Positions 36,329-47,382 of a DNA stretch of 64,000 bases are shown one piece after another; within the stretch, counting starts at the first letter, position 1, and every line of letters begins with the position of its first letter. Both the position numbers and the translations under genes were made by a program. The DNA comes from Tsukamurella sp. PLM1 (GTDB lineage: Bacteria > Actinomycetota > Actinomycetes > Mycobacteriales > Mycobacteriaceae). Under the pieces are notes generated by a model, which saw only the letters and a program-made list of their open reading frames with translations, ran no database searches and was not told where the DNA came from. The DNA is taken from NCBI RefSeq assembly GCF_023168325.1, contig NZ_AP025688.1, positions 2,170,001 to 2,234,000 of the forward strand, given 5' to 3'.

Positions 36329-39059
36329 GCTGGAGAAGTTCACCGCCGACCTCGACTTCGTCCTGGACCCCTTCCAGATCCAGGGCTGTGAAGCCCTCGA
36401 GGCCGGCCGGGGCGTGCTGGTGTGCGCGCCGACCGGCGCGGGCAAGACCGTCGTCGGCGAGTTCGCGGTGCACCGGCGCTCGCGGGCGGCACCAAGTGCT
36501 TCTACACCACGCCGATCAAGGCGCTCTCGAACCAGAAGCACGCCGAGCTGACGGCCCGGTACGGCGCGCACAACGTGGGCCTGCTGACCGGCGACACGTC
36601 GATCAACTCGCACGCGCCCGTGGTCGTGATGACGACCGAGGTGCTGCGCAACATGCTGTACGCCGACTCGGCCACCCTCGACGGGCTCAGCCACGTGGTG
36701 ATGGATGAGGTGCACTACCTCGCCGACCGCTTCCGCGGCGCCGTGTGGGAGGAGGTCATCCTGCACCTCCCGCAGGACGTGCGACTGGTGAGCCTCTCGG
36801 CGACCGTCTCCAACGCCGAGGAGTTCGGCGCGTGGATCACCGAGGTCCGCGGGCACACCACGGTGATCGTCGACGAGCACCGCCCGGTTCCGCTGTGGCA
36901 GCACATGCTGGTCGGTCGCAAGCTGTTCGACCTGTTCGACACGAAGGCCCTCGCGAAGGGCGACGGTGGCGCGAAGAACCTGGTGCTCGACGCCGACCTG
37001 GTGCGGTACGTCAAGCAACGCGAATCGCTCGACCGCAGCCACGACCCTGGGATCGTCAGCCGCACCGGACGCCGCGCCGGGCGCGGGCGCCCGCAGATCA
37101 CACGCCGGCCCATCCCGCGCCCCGATGTGATCGCGCTGCTCGACGGCGAGGGACTGCTCCCCGCGATCACCTTCGTCTTCTCCCGGTCCGGCTGCGAGCA
37201 GGCGCTCACGCAGTGCCTCCGGTCGCCGGTGGTGCTGACCACCGCCGAGCAGGCCGACGAGATCGGCCGCATCGTGGACAAGCACGTGGCGGAGTTCTCG
37301 CCGGCCGATCTGGACCTGCTCGGCTACGAGGAGTGGCGCGCGGCGCTGCTGCGCGGGTTCGCGGCGCACCACGCCGGCATGCTCCCCGCGTTCCGGCACG
37401 CCGTCGAGGAGCTGTTCGTCAAGGGCCTGGTCCGCGCGGTGTTCGCGACGGAGACGCTGGCGCTGGGGATCAACATGCCGGCCAGGACCGTGGTCCTGGA
37501 GCGGCTGGTCAAGTACAACGGCGAATCCCACGTCGAGCTCACGCCCGGCGAGTACACGCAGCTCACCGGCCGCGCGGGCCGCCGCGGCATCGACATCGAG
37601 GGCCACGCCGTGGTGCTGTGGCAGTCCGGTGTGCGCCCGCAGGAGGTGGCGGGGCTGGCCGGGGCCCGCACGTTCCCGCTGATCAGCTCGTTCACGCCCG
37701 GCTACAACATGTCGATCAACCTGCTCGACCGTCTCGGCCGCGACGGGGCCGAACGCCTGTTGGAGGCCAGCTTCGCCCAGTTCCAGGCGGACCGGTCCGT
37801 GGTGGGCCTGGCGAAGCGGGTGGAGCGCGGAGAGAAGGAGCTGGCCGCGCTCCGCACGGAGCTGACCGAGGCCGCCGGCGGCGCGGACTACCTCGAGTAC
37901 GTGCGCCTGCGCGAGGCCGTCCGCACGAGAACGGTCGCTGCGCCGCGAGCACCTCGCCGACCGCCGCGACGGGGCCGCCACCGCGCTCGCGGAACTGCGC
38001 CGCGGCGACGTCATCGCGGTGACGGGTGGCCGACGCCGGGGCCTGGCCCTGGTCGTGGAACCCTCGGGCGACCGCCGCGACCCCAAGCCCGTCGTGGTCA
38101 CCGAGAGCAGTTGGTCGGGCAGGGTCGGCGCCGCCGACTTCGTCGGGGAGATCCAGGTGCTCGGCACGCTGCGGGTCCCGAAGAACGCCGACTACCGCTC
38201 GGGACGCGGCAAGCGCGACCTGGCGTCCACCCTCCGCAACAGCGCCATCTCGGCCCCGCGGCAGCAGGCGAAGGCGCACCGTCCGGCCGCGTCCGACGCG
38301 CAGCTCGCCGACCTGCGCGCCCGGATGCGCGCGCACCCGGCGCACACCGGGCAGCGCGCACCCGAGCTGGACCGCACGGCCGAGCGGTACGCGCGACTGG
38401 AGCGCGAGGTCACGGCCTCGGCGGCGACGGTTCGCGCGACGACGTCGTCGCTCGCCGTCACGTTCGAGCGGATCGTCGCGCTGCTCGGCGACCGCGGGTA
38501 CATCGACACCGTCGACGGCGCCTCCGAACTCACGGAGTCCGGGCACCGTCTGGCCCGTGTGTACAGCGAATCCGATCTGCTGGTGTGCGAGTGCATCGAG
38601 GACGGCGTGTTCGATGGCCTCGATCCCGCCGGACTGGCCGCCGTCGTCTCGACGATGGTCTTCGAATCGCGCGGCGAACGCGGTGGCGCCGTGCTCACCG
38701 GGGAGAAGGTGCCGGGCGCGGTCCGGTCCGCGGTCCGCGACGTCGCCGACCGCTGGACCGACATCGTGGCAGCCGAGGCCGCCCACCGCCTCGAGCCGAG
38801 CCGGGAGCCGGACGTCGGGTTCGTGGCCCCGCTCCATCAGTGGGCGAGCGGCGGAACGCTGGCCGCGGTCCTGTTGGCCGCCGGCGAGCGCGGACGCCCA
38901 CTACCGGCCGGGGACTTCGTCCGGTGGTGTCGCCAGGTGATCGACCTGCTGGACCAGATCAAGCAGACGTCGTTCGAGACCGCCCCAGGGCTCGCCACTG
39001 TGGCGACCGCCGCCATCGCCGCCGTCCGGCGCGGCGTGGTCGCTGAATCAGGTGCATGA
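36315..39059 (+). CDS. helY: HelY, Ski2-like DExH RNA helicase (two frame breaks)
   Basis: HelY is a superfamily 2 helicase related to Ski2/Mtr4. Motifs in order: Q-like FQIQGCEAL, motif I APTGAGKT, motif Ia TTPIKALSNQK, DExH as MDEVHYL, motif III SATVSN, and motif VI QLTGRAGRRGID, then a DSHCT-type C-terminal domain. Total about 915 residues. Breaks lie at GG 36475-36476 (one base missing restores HRALAGGTKC) and near 37924-37926 (one extra or two missing). ATG 36315 lies inside the end of tatC (14-bp overlap). Confidence 0.9.
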
Positions 39060-39126
39060 TCGGGTATCTTGAGCGCATAAGCGTACGTCGCGGGTCGCTG
39101 GCCGGCGGCAGGGGAGGAGTGAATTC

Positions 39127-39816
39127 ATGAGCAACCCGCAGGACCCGAACCAGTGGGCGCAGCAGGGCTGGCAGCAGCCGGGGCAGTCCCAGGAGGACCA
39201 GACGCAGATCTCGCCCCAGTACGGCGGCCAGCAACCGTATGCCGCGTCGGGTGATCAGACCCAGATCTCACCGCAGTACCAGGGCCAGTGGCCCGGTCAG
39301 CAGCAGTCCCAGCAGGGGCAGCCCGGCCAGCCGTTCGGCGGGTACCAGGCGCCGCAGCAGCCGGGGCAGCCGCAGTTCGGTCAACAGCCGGGGCAGCCGC
39401 AGCCCGGTCAGCCGCAGTTCGGTCTGCCCGGACAGCCGGCCCAGTTCGCGGGCCAGCAGTTCGGGCAGCAGCCCGTCCCCGGCGGCCCGAAGAAGTCCAG
39501 GACCGGCCTCATCATCGGCTTGGCCGCCGGCGCGATCATCGTGATCGTGGCGCTGGTACTGCTCATCGGCTACTTCACCGGGGCGTTCTTCGGCAAGAAG
39601 TTCGACAACGCCAAGGTCAACGAGGGCGTCGCCACGGTCCTCAAGGAGAACTACAACGAGTCGGACGTCAAGGACGTCTCATGCCGTACCGACGGCGTCA
39701 AGGTCAAGGCCGACGAGACCTTCACCTGCGACGCGACCGTCGGCGGCAAGCAGAAGACCGTCACCGTCAAGGTCCTCGACGATGAGGGCAAGTACCAGGT
39801 GGGCGCGCCGTCCTGA
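39127..39816 (+). CDS. DUF4333 membrane protein with Gln/Pro-rich N-terminus (Rv2091c-like)
   Basis: The 229-residue protein has a cytoplasmic low-complexity half rich in Gln, Pro and Gly with repeats of QPGQP and two QTQISPQY units. One membrane helix follows ([27 protein letters not shown]), then an extracellular DUF4333 domain with two cysteines ([17 protein letters not shown]). GGAGGAG at 39113-39119 lies 7 nt before the ATG. It follows helY exactly as Rv2091c follows Rv2092c. Function unknown. Confidence 0.88.
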   Translation: MSNPQDPNQWAQQGWQQPGQSQEDQTQISPQYGGQQPYAASGDQTQISPQYQGQWPGQQQSQQGQPGQPFGGYQAPQQPGQPQFGQQPGQPQPGQPQFGLPGQPAQFAGQQFGQQPVPGGPKKSRTGLIIGLAAGAIIVIVALVLLIGYFTGAFFGKKFDNAKVNEGVATVLKENYNESDVKDVSCRTDGVKVKADETFTCDATVGGKQKTVTVKVLDDEGKYQVGAPS

Positions 39817-39845
39817 CCCGGGTGGTTCCGGCCGGTGACGCCGGC

Positions 39846-40790
39846 TCAGCCGCGGAGCGCGGCGAGTAGGCGCTCCACCTGCGCTTCGATCCGCAGCTCC
39901 TGTGCCAATTCGGCCAGGCGTTGCGGATCGCGTGCATTCCGCGGCAGTTCGTCGGGCCCCGAGAGTGCGACGTCCGCGTCGCGCTGCACCCACACCACGT
40001 CCCACGCGGCGTCCAGGTAGTCGGCGGACGCGGTGATCGACGCCGCTGCACGCGGCGCGAGCGGCGACGGTTCCTGCGCGGCGGCGGACCGGATCGCGGC
40101 CAGCGAGCCGTACTGCAGCAGCAGCTTCGACGCCGTCTTCTCGCCGATCCCCGGCACGCCCGGCAGCCCGTCGGACGGGTCGCCGCGCAGCAGCGCCAGC
40201 TCCGCGTACGCCGCGCCGGCGCGGTCCGCCGGCAGCCCGTACTTCTCGGCGACTTCGGCCGGCGAGAACATCTCCGCCTTGGCGATGCCCCGGCCGATGT
40301 ACAGGCAGCGCACGCCCGGCGCCGTATCGTCGGCCACTTGCAGCAGATCGCGGTCGCCGGACACGACGATCACCGGATCGGCCGTCTCCCGGGCGGCCAG
40401 CGTGCCGAGCACGTCGTCGGCCTCGAGCCCCACGGCCCCGCCCGTCGCGATCCCGACGGCATCCAGGACCTCGAGGATCATGTCCACCTGCGGCGAGAGC
40501 GTGTCGGGGACCTCCTCCGCGCTGCCGTCGCCGTCCTCGGCCACCCGGTGGGTCTTGTACGTGGGCAGTAGCTCCACCCGGAAGGCGGGCCGCCAGTCCA
40601 GGTCCAGGCAGGCCACCAGACGGCCCGGACGGTGCGTGGTGATGAGCTGCGAGGTCATGTCCAGGAAGCCGCGGAGCGCGTTCACGGACCGGCCGTCGGC
40701 CGCCTTCACCTTGTCCGGGATCGCGTAGTACGCGCGGAACCAGAGCCCCGCGGAGTCCAGCAGCATCAGCGGGCGAGCGTCGTTCGTCAC
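39846..40790 (-). CDS. 5'-3' exonuclease (PolA N-terminal-like, Rv2090 type)
   Basis: The 314-residue FEN/PIN-type nuclease has the acidic clusters [30 protein letters not shown] and [13 protein letters not shown], then the helix-hairpin-helix [24 protein letters not shown] that binds DNA. It corresponds to the 5' nuclease domain of DNA polymerase I as a stand-alone protein, and probably removes RNA primers or flaps. The start is GTG 40790; the gene is divergent from the M24 peptidase with 38 nt between. Confidence 0.92.
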   Translation of the reverse strand: MTNDARPLMLLDSAGLWFRAYYAIPDKVKAADGRSVNALRGFLDMTSQLITTHRPGRLVACLDLDWRPAFRVELLPTYKTHRVAEDGDGSAEEVPDTLSPQVDMILEVLDAVGIATGGAVGLEADDVLGTLAARETADPVIVVSGDRDLLQVADDTAPGVRCLYIGRGIAKAEMFSPAEVAEKYGLPADRAGAAYAELALLRGDPSDGLPGVPGIGEKTASKLLLQYGSLAAIRSAAAQEPSPLAPRAAASITASADYLDAAWDVVWVQRDADVALSGPDELPRNARDPQRLAELAQELRIEAQVERLLAALRG

Positions 40791-40816
40791 GCCGACGATC
40801 GTGTCACACGAGTCAC

Positions 40817-40822
40817 TATGAT
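40817..40822 (+). promoter_or_regulatory. -10 box of leaderless M24 peptidase promoter
   Basis: TATGAT, close to the full consensus, lies 6 nt before ATG 40829. Confidence 0.65.
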
Positions 40823-40828
40823 CTCGGC

Positions 40829-41944
40829 ATGACTTCCTTTCCCGCCCCGGTGTACGCGAACCGTCTCACCAAGGCCCAGCAGCTCGCCGTCGCAGCGGGG
40901 ACCCCGCTCGTCATCACCCCCGGACCCGACCTGGCGTATCTGACGGGCATCGTCAGCGAATCCTTCGAACGCCTCACCGCGCTCGTGATCACCGAGGCCG
41001 GCTTCGGTCTCGTCCTCCCGCGGCTCGAACTGGCGATCCTCAAGGACTCCGCGGTCCCGGGCCTCTCCGGGGCGGGCGTGGAGCTCACCGTCCGCGACTG
41101 GGTCGACGGTGACGACCCCTACGCGCTGGTTCTCGGCCTGCTGTCGGGGGCGTCGACGGTGGCGGTCGCCGACGCAGTGCCCGCCCTGCACCTGGTGCCG
41201 CTGCTGGACCGCGGCCTCGGCGTGCAGCTCGCCTCCGGGGTGCTGCGCCGGCTGCGAATGCTCAAGGACGAGGCGGAGATCGAGGAGTTGCGCGCCGCGG
41301 GCGCCGCGATCGACCGCGTGCACGCCCGAGTGCCCGAGATCCTCAGGGTCGGCCGCACCGAGCGCGCGGTGGCCGACGACATCGCGGCCGCGATCGTCGA
41401 GGAGGGCCACACCGCGGCGGCGTTCGTCATCGTGGGCTCGGGCCCGCACGGCGCCGACCCGCACCACGAGGTGTCGGACCGCGTGATCGAGCAGGGCGAC
41501 ATCGTGGTGGTGGACATCGGCGGACCGCTGCCGTCGGGCTACAACTCGGACTGCACCCGCACGTATTCGATGGGCGAGCCGGCCGCGGACCTCGCCGAGC
41601 AGTACGCGGTCCTCGAACGGGCTCAGCGGGCGTCCGTCGACGCGGTGCGCCCCGGCGCGACCGCGGAGGCGATCGACGCGGCGGGGCGCGACGTGCTCGC
41701 CGCCGCCGGGCTGGGCGAGTACTTCCTCCACCGCACCGGCCACGGCATCGGGCTGTCGGTGCACGAGGAGCCGTACATCGTTGCGGGCAACGATCTTCCG
41801 GTCGAGCCGGGCATGGCGTTCTCGATCGAGCCGGGAATCTACTTCAGTGGGCTGTGGGGAGCGCGGATCGAGGATATCGTCGTCGTCACCGAGGACGGTT
41901 GTGCGCCGGTCAATACCAGACCGCACGGGCTGACGATCCTCTAG
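40829..41944 (+). CDS. pepE: M24-family Xaa-Pro aminopeptidase (PepE/Rv2089c type)
   Basis: The 371-residue protein has a creatinase-like N-terminal domain and a pita-bread catalytic domain. The five metal ligands are visible: Asp in VVVDIGGP, Asp in [10 protein letters not shown], His in [15 protein letters not shown], Glu in FSIEPGIY and Glu in RIEDIVVV. It cleaves dipeptides or N-terminal residues before proline in the cytoplasm. Synteny with Rv2090-Rv2089c supports the name. The sugar porter follows after 19 nt. Confidence 0.92.
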   Translation: MTSFPAPVYANRLTKAQQLAVAAGTPLVITPGPDLAYLTGIVSESFERLTALVITEAGFGLVLPRLELAILKDSAVPGLSGAGVELTVRDWVDGDDPYALVLGLLSGASTVAVADAVPALHLVPLLDRGLGVQLASGVLRRLRMLKDEAEIEELRAAGAAIDRVHARVPEILRVGRTERAVADDIAAAIVEEGHTAAAFVIVGSGPHGADPHHEVSDRVIEQGDIVVVDIGGPLPSGYNSDCTRTYSMGEPAADLAEQYAVLERAQRASVDAVRPGATAEAIDAAGRDVLAAAGLGEYFLHRTGHGIGLSVHEEPYIVAGNDLPVEPGMAFSIEPGIYFSGLWGARIEDIVVVTEDGCAPVNTRPHGLTIL

Positions 41945-41963
41945 GCACAATCCGGGAGGCCTC

Positions 41964-43406
41964 ATGGCGCACGGCGGCGGCACTATCTCCGACGGTCCTT
42001 CGCTCTACGCGGAGGGCGAGGGCAACAGCGGCCGCGTCGTCCAGATCGCGATCGTGGCCGCGATGGGAGGCCTGCTCTTCGGCTACGACAGCGCCGTGAT
42101 CAACGGCGCCACGAAGGCGATCGAGGGCAGGTTCGGTATCCATGGCTACGCGCTGGGCTTCGCCGTCGCGTCGGCGCTGCTGGGCGCCGCCGCGGGCGCG
42201 ATGACCGCGGGCCGGATCGCCGACCGGATAGGCCGGTTGCGCGTCATGCAGATCGCGGCGGTGCTGTTCTTCCTCAGTGCGGTGGGCTGCGCGTTCGCCA
42301 CCCACACCTGGATCCTGATCCTGTTCCGCGTGGTCGGCGGCGTCGGCGTGGGCGTGGCGTCGGTGATCGCTCCGGCGTACATCGCGGAGGTGTCGCCGGC
42401 CCGGATCCGCGGGCGGCTGGGTTCCCTGCAGCAGATGGCGATCGTGCTGGGAATCTTCCTGTCGCTGCTGGTGGATTGGCTGCTCGCGTCCCTGGCCGGC
42501 GGCGCGTCGAACGACCTATGGCTGGGCATGGAGGCCTGGCGGTGGATGTTCCTGGTCATGGCGATCCCAGCGATCGTCTACGGCGTGGCGTCCACGTTGA
42601 TTCCCGAGTCGCCCCGCTACCTCGTGGCCAGGCACCGCATTCCCGAAGCCCGCAAGGTGCTCACCGCGCTCCTCGGCGAGAAGAACCTCGACATCACCGT
42701 CACCCGGATCGAGGAGAGCCTCGCGGGCGAGGAGAAGCACTCCTGGAAGGACCTGGTGCGACCCGGCGGCGGCATCTATCCGATCGTCTGGGTGGGCCTG
42801 CTGCTGTCGATCTTCCAGCAGGCCGTGGGCATCAACGTGATCTTCTACTACTCGAACATGCTCTGGCAGGCCGTCGGCTTCGAGGAGTCGCAGTCCAATC
42901 AGATCAGCGTGTTCACGTCCATCGTCAACGTGCTCGTCACGATCGTCGCGATCCTGCTCGTCGACCGGATCGGCCGCCGCCCGCTCCTGCTGATCGGCTC
43001 GATCGGCATGACGGTCTCGCTCGCGACGATGGCCGTCTGCTTCAGCACCGCCGAGATCGTCGACGGCAAGCCGGAACTGGCCGGCGCCGCCGGTGTCATC
43101 GCACTGATCGCGGCCAACCTCTTCGTCATCTTCTTCGGCGTCAGCTGGGGACCGGTGGTCTGGGTGCTGCTGGGCGAGATGTTCCCGAACCGGATCCGCG
43201 GCGCCGCCCTGTCGCTCGCCGCGGCCGCGCAGTGGGCGGCGAACTGGGCCATCACGGTCACGTTCCCGAAGATGGAGGGCAACCTCACGCTGGCCTACGG
43301 CCTGTACGCGACGTTCGCCCTGCTCTCGCTGATCTTCGTGGCGCGGTTCGTCCCCGAGACGAAGGGCAGAACCCTCGAGGACATGGACGGCAGCCTCGCG
43401 CGCTAG
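41964..43406 (+). CDS. MFS sugar porter
   Basis: The 480-residue protein has twelve membrane helices and sugar-porter signatures: [15 protein letters not shown] in helix 1, [14 protein letters not shown] in loop 2-3, [16 protein letters not shown] in the central loop, [15 protein letters not shown] in helix 7 and [14 protein letters not shown] at the end. It probably imports a hexose or inositol with protons; the substrate is not predictable. A weak ribosome-binding site (GGGAGG, 41951-41956) lies 7 nt before ATG. Its stop TAG shares the bases CTAG with the stop of the convergent gene. Confidence 0.9.
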   Translation: MAHGGGTISDGPSLYAEGEGNSGRVVQIAIVAAMGGLLFGYDSAVINGATKAIEGRFGIHGYALGFAVASALLGAAAGAMTAGRIADRIGRLRVMQIAAVLFFLSAVGCAFATHTWILILFRVVGGVGVGVASVIAPAYIAEVSPARIRGRLGSLQQMAIVLGIFLSLLVDWLLASLAGGASNDLWLGMEAWRWMFLVMAIPAIVYGVASTLIPESPRYLVARHRIPEARKVLTALLGEKNLDITVTRIEESLAGEEKHSWKDLVRPGGGIYPIVWVGLLLSIFQQAVGINVIFYYSNMLWQAVGFEESQSNQISVFTSIVNVLVTIVAILLVDRIGRRPLLLIGSIGMTVSLATMAVCFSTAEIVDGKPELAGAAGVIALIAANLFVIFFGVSWGPVVWVLLGEMFPNRIRGAALSLAAAAQWAANWAITVTFPKMEGNLTLAYGLYATFALLSLIFVARFVPETKGRTLEDMDGSLAR

Positions 43407-43792
43407 CCGCGCATCGCGCTCGACCCCAGCACCCGGCGCACCTCGATCTCGATGACCACGCGCTTCGGGTTCTCCCGCGGCGGGCGGTACCGCACCGCGT
43501 AACGGGCCTCGGCGTCTCGCACGGACTCCTGGTCCGTGCGCAACCGCGCCGGCCCTTCCAGAGTGAGCCACCGCGCACCGTCGACCTGGGTGAGCGCGGC
43601 GTACCCGCCCCTGCCCGCGTTGCGCGCCTTCTGGCTGTCACCCGAGGTGATGACGCGGGCGATGCCGGTCTCGGCGTCGTAGGTGAACGCGATGGCCACG
43701 GTGTGCGGCGTGCCGTCGGGGCGAACGGTGCTCAGGGTGGCGAGGTGACGCTCGGTGACGAATTCGCGCGCGGCGACGGTGAGGACGGGCAT
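43403..43792 (-). CDS. PPOX-class F420-dependent oxidoreductase (Rv2074-like)
   Basis: The 129-residue split-barrel protein begins with [29 protein letters not shown], and has [26 protein letters not shown] and [12 protein letters not shown]. In M. tuberculosis the neighbour of cobL and the SDR is Rv2074, an F420H2-dependent biliverdin reductase; position and length fit. The start is ATG 43792, 6 nt after minus-strand TAGGCT. It is divergent from the SDR gene. Confidence 0.87.
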   Translation of the reverse strand: MPVLTVAAREFVTERHLATLSTVRPDGTPHTVAIAFTYDAETGIARVITSGDSQKARNAGRGGYAALTQVDGARWLTLEGPARLRTDQESVRDAEARYAVRYRPPRENPKRVVIEIEVRRVLGSSAMRG

Positions 43793-43798
43793 GCCGCC

Positions 43799-43804
43799 AG
43801 CCTA
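43799..43804 (-). promoter_or_regulatory. -10 box of leaderless promoter (minus strand)
   Basis: Minus-strand TAGGCT lies 6 nt before ATG 43792. The same hexamer serves the divergent gene 13 bp away. Confidence 0.6.
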
Positions 43805-43817
43805 GAACGGCGGGCAC

Positions 43818-43823
43818 TAGGCT
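43818..43823 (+). promoter_or_regulatory. -10 box of leaderless SDR-cobLMK promoter
   Basis: TAGGCT lies 6 nt before GTG 43830 and should drive SDR-cobL-cobM-cobK, which are all overlapping genes. Confidence 0.6.
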
Positions 43824-43829
43824 GAACCG

Positions 43830-44623
43830 GTGAGTGCGGACAGGATCCCCGACGGCGCGGTGCTCCTTCTGGGCGGCCGGAGCGAGGTCGGCATGGAGGT
43901 GGCGCGCCGGCTGGCGCCGGGCCGCGACGTGGTCCTCGCGGCGCGGCGGTCCACGGACCTCGCGGCCCAGACCGCGGTCCTCCGCGACGCCGGCGCGACC
44001 GGGGTGTTCCCGGTCGAGTTCGACGCCGACGTGACCGCCGAGCACGGCCGGTTCCTCGCGGAGGTCGCGGACAGGTTCGGGCGGGTCGGGGTCGCGATCG
44101 TGGCCTTCGGGATCCTCGGCGATCAGGCCCGCGCCGAGGCCGATCCGGCGCACGCCGTGCAGATCGCCCAGACCGACTACGTCGCGCAGGTCTCCATCCT
44201 CCTGGGCCTGGCGAAGCTGTTGCGCGCCCAGGACGCGGGCCCGGCCGGCGTGCCCGACGGGGCGCGATCGTCGCCTTCTCCTCGGTGGCCGGGGTGCGGG
44301 TCCGCAAGGCGAACTTCGTCTACGGCAGTACCAAGGCCGGCCTCGACGGGTTCGTACAGGGGTTCACCGATTCGTTGCACGGCACCGGGATCCAGGTGCT
44401 GCTGGCGCGACCGGGGTTCATCGTAGGGGCGATGACGCGCGAGCTCATGGCCTCCGGGGTGACACCCGCACCGTTCAGCCGGACCGCGCCCGAGGTCGCC
44501 GAGGCCACGGTCCAGGCGCTGCGGCGCGGCCGCCGCACCGTGTGGATCCCGCAGGTCCTGCGTCCGCTCTATGCCGCGCTGCGGTTCGTGCCGCAGCCCG
44601 TCTGGCGCAGGATGCCGCGATGA
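43830..44623 (+). CDS. Short-chain dehydrogenase/reductase, Rv2073c-like (one frameshift)
   Basis: The joined protein of about 264 residues has the cofactor-binding start AVLLLGGRSEVGMEVARRL, DVVLAARR, the Ser in IVAFSSVAGVRV and the catalytic pair in FVYGSTKAGLDGF (Tyr, Lys). It resembles the DprE2-like reductases of mycolata. The break is at GGGG 44260-44263; one added G gives PDGGAIVAFSS. It is the first gene of the cobL unit and overlaps cobL by ATGA; a direct role in cobalamin synthesis is not established. Confidence 0.86.
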
Positions 44624-45759
44624 CGGTGACCGTGGTCGGCATCGGCGCCGACGGCTGGCCGGGCCTGACCGACCGCGCCCGGCGCGCGCTGATGGACGAC
44701 GCGACGGTGATCCTGGGCGCGCGGCGCCAGCTGGACTACCTACCCAAGGGCATCGCCGAGAACGCCCGCGAGTGGCCGTCGCCGCTGCTGCCCGCTATCG
44801 ACGCGCTCGCCGACGGGGTGCACGTGCTCGCGAGCGGGGACCCCATGTTCTACGGCGTCGGCGCGACCATTGCCCGCAGGCGACCCGATCTCGACATGAA
44901 GGTGATCCCGCACCTGTCGTCCTTCTCGCTCGCGTGCGCGCGGCTGCGCTGGCCGGCGGAGGAGGTCACGGTGGTCTCCGCGGTGGCCCGCGACCCGGCG
45001 CCGTTCGTCCAGGCCGTCCGTGCCGGGCGGCGGGTGATCGTGCTCAGCGAATCCGGCACCACGCCGACAGCGGTCGCCGACCTGCTCCGCGACGCAGGAC
45101 TGACCGCCGAGTTGACCGTGCTCGAGCAGCTCGGCGGCTTCCGGGAGAAGGTACGGCCGTGGCGCCGCACGCTCGACGTCGACGACCTCAACGTGGTCGC
45201 GATCGAACCGCCGGCTGCGGCCGGCGCGTTCGAGTTCGAGCACGACGGGCAGATCACGAAGGCCGACATCCGCGCCCTCACGGTCGCGGCCCTGCGCCCC
45301 GGCCCGGGCTGGATCTGGGACTTCGGGGCCGGCTCCGGGTCGGTCGGGCTCACCTGGGCGCTGGCGGGCGGCGGGTCGGTGGTGGCCGTGGAGCGGCGCG
45401 CCGACCGCGCGGAACGCGTCGCGCGCAACGCCGCCCGGGCCGGCGTGCGGCTCGAGCTCGTGGTCTCGGACTCGGCGGATCTGACGACGGACCTGCCGCA
45501 GCCGGACGCGATCTTCATCGGCGGGGGACTGACCGAGAACCTCGCCGCCGCGTGCGTGGGCGTGCTGCCGCAGGGCGGCCGCCTCGTGGCGAACACCGTC
45601 ACCGTCGAGGGGCAGGCACTGGCGGCCGCGCTGCGGACCCGGTACGGGGGCGAGCTGCGCAGCTACACGGTCGCGGACCTGCGTCCCTTGGGGGCCGGCA
45701 CTGCGCGGCAGCCGCGCCGGCCGATCGTCACCTGGGTCTACGTGAAAGGTGAAGCGTGA
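44620..45759 (+). CDS. cobL: CobL, precorrin-6Y C5,15-methyltransferase (decarboxylating)
   Basis: CobL methylates precorrin-6Y at C5 and C15 and decarboxylates C12, in aerobic cobalamin synthesis. The 379-residue fusion has an N-terminal CobE-type tetrapyrrole methylase (TVVGIGADGWPGLTDRARRAL, LASGDPMFYGVGATI, IPHLSSFSLACARL) and a C-terminal CbiT-type methylase (IWDFGAGSGSVGLTWALAGG). ATG 44620 overlaps the SDR stop. Confidence 0.94.
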   Translation: MTVTVVGIGADGWPGLTDRARRALMDDATVILGARRQLDYLPKGIAENAREWPSPLLPAIDALADGVHVLASGDPMFYGVGATIARRRPDLDMKVIPHLSSFSLACARLRWPAEEVTVVSAVARDPAPFVQAVRAGRRVIVLSESGTTPTAVADLLRDAGLTAELTVLEQLGGFREKVRPWRRTLDVDDLNVVAIEPPAAAGAFEFEHDGQITKADIRALTVAALRPGPGWIWDFGAGSGSVGLTWALAGGGSVVAVERRADRAERVARNAARAGVRLELVVSDSADLTTDLPQPDAIFIGGGLTENLAAACVGVLPQGGRLVANTVTVEGQALAAALRTRYGGELRSYTVADLRPLGAGTARQPRRPIVTWVYVKGEA

Positions 45760-46514
45760 CCGTCTACTTCATCGGCGCCGGGCCCGGCGCACCCGATCTG
45801 CTGACCCTGCGCGGCGCCGATCTGCTGGCCCGCTGCACCGTCTGCCTGTACGCGGGATCGCTGGTGCCGCAAGAGATGTTGGATCAGTGCCCGCCGGGGG
45901 CGACCCTGGTGGACACCGCCCGGATGCCGCTTCCCGAGATCGTCGATGCGATGGTGCGGGCCCACGCCGACGACCTCGATGTGGCGCGCCTGCACTCCGG
46001 TGACATCTCGCTGTACTCGGCGTTCACCGAGCAGGCCCGCCGGCTCGACGCCGCGGGCGTGCCGTACGAGATCGTGCCCGGCGTACCGGCGTTCGCCGCC
46101 GCGGCCGCCTCCCTCGGCCGAGAGCTGACGGTGCCCGGGGTGGGGCAGTCGCTGCTCATCACGAGGGTGTCCACCCTCTCGACCGACATGCCGGCCGGAG
46201 AGGATCTGGCCGTACTCGCGCAGACCGGCGTCACGCTCGCGCTGCACCTCGCCGCACACCGGGCCGAGGCGCTGACCGCCGATCTGATTCCGCACTACGG
46301 CGCGGACTGCCCCGCGGCGGTGGTGGCGTTCGCGAGCCGCGAGAGCGAACGGATCGTGCGCTGCTCCCTTGCGGAACTGCCGTCCCGCCTGGCGGCCGAG
46401 GGCATCACCAGGACCGCAGTGATCTTCATCGGGAAGGTCCTCGACGCCGCCGCCTTCGAGGAGAGCTACTTGTACTCGGCGCGCCGCCTCCGAGCCCCGG
46501 GGGCGAGCCACTGA
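45756..46514 (+). CDS. cobM: CobM, precorrin-4 C11-methyltransferase
   Basis: CobM adds the C11 methyl group to precorrin-4. The 252-residue protein shows the tetrapyrrole methylase marks TVYFIGAGPGAPDLLTLRGADLL, ARLHSGDISLYSAFTEQ, EIVPGVPAFAAAAA and VGQSLLITRVSTLS. GTG 45756 overlaps the cobL stop; cobK starts at its last base. Confidence 0.95.
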   Translation: MTVYFIGAGPGAPDLLTLRGADLLARCTVCLYAGSLVPQEMLDQCPPGATLVDTARMPLPEIVDAMVRAHADDLDVARLHSGDISLYSAFTEQARRLDAAGVPYEIVPGVPAFAAAAASLGRELTVPGVGQSLLITRVSTLSTDMPAGEDLAVLAQTGVTLALHLAAHRAEALTADLIPHYGADCPAAVVAFASRESERIVRCSLAELPSRLAAEGITRTAVIFIGKVLDAAAFEESYLYSARRLRAPGASH

Positions 46515-47257
46515 TGACGCACGTCCTGGTCCTCGGAGGCACCGCCGAGGCGCGCGAAATCGCGCGCCTGCTCCACGACGACGACGGCTTCGAGGTGCTC
46601 AGCTCGCTGGCCGGCCGCGTCGCGAATCCCCGCCTGCCGGTGGGACCGACGAGGATCGGGGGGTTCGGCGGACCGTCGGGCCTCGCGACCTTCCTCGCCG
46701 ACGGGGCGTTCGACGCGCTGATCGACGCCACACACCCGTTCGCGGCGACGATCTCGCGCAGCGCCGCGTCGGCCGCCGCAGCCGCCGGGCTCCCGCTGCT
46801 CGCGGTGGTCCGCCCGGAATGGGTTCCTGCCGAGGATGATTCCTGGACTCGAGTGCCCACCGTGCCGGCGGCCGCGGCGGAGCTGGCACGGCGCCCGGGA
46901 GGCCGGGCGATGCTCACGACCGGCCGGCAGGACGCCCACGAGTTCGCGGCGCTCGACGATTGGTGGTTCCTGGTCCGGGTGGTCGACGCACCGTCGGGCC
47001 CGCTGCCGCGACGACACGACCTGCTGCGCGCCCGCGGCCCGTACACGATCGACTCGGAGCGGGCCCTGCTGCACGAGCACCGGATCGACCTGCTGGTGAC
47101 CAAGAACAGCGGCGGAGACCTGGTGTCCGCCAAGCTCGCCGCCGCGCGGGAGCTCGGTGTCGAGGTGGTGATGGTGGATCGCCCGGCGCGCCCCGCGGGC
47201 GTGCCCGTGGTGGCCACCGCGGCGCAGGCCTACGCGGAGCTCGTCGCACGGGCCTGA
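46514..47257 (+). CDS. cobK: CobK, precorrin-6A reductase
   Basis: CobK reduces precorrin-6A to precorrin-6Y with NADPH, supplying the CobL substrate. The 247-residue protein shows LVLGGTAEAREIARLL at the start, DALIDATHPFAATISRSA, MLTTGRQDAHEFAAL and VTKNSGGDLVSAKLAAARELG. ATG 46514 shares one base with the cobM stop. It is the last gene of the SDR-cobL-cobM-cobK unit. Confidence 0.95.
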   Translation: MTHVLVLGGTAEAREIARLLHDDDGFEVLSSLAGRVANPRLPVGPTRIGGFGGPSGLATFLADGAFDALIDATHPFAATISRSAASAAAAAGLPLLAVVRPEWVPAEDDSWTRVPTVPAAAAELARRPGGRAMLTTGRQDAHEFAALDDWWFLVRVVDAPSGPLPRRHDLLRARGPYTIDSERALLHEHRIDLLVTKNSGGDLVSAKLAAARELGVEVVMVDRPARPAGVPVVATAAQAYAELVARA

Positions 47258-47269
47258 GCGTCGCCCGAT

Positions 47270-47288
47270 CCACAACCACAGGTTGTGG
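47270..47288. terminator. Inverted repeat after cobK, possible terminator
   Basis: CCACAACC-ACA-GGTTGTGG is a perfect 8-bp stem (9 with the flanking T-A pair) starting 13 nt after the cobK stop. A TTTT run follows at 47299-47302. It could equally be an operator for the downstream gene. Confidence 0.45.
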
Positions 47289-47382
47289 AGCCCCTCGGTT
47301 TTCCAGCGGCGCACCGGTGGATTCGCCCCTACGATGATGTGTGGGGCTGCAAGTTCACCGACGCTACGACGAGGAGACACGC

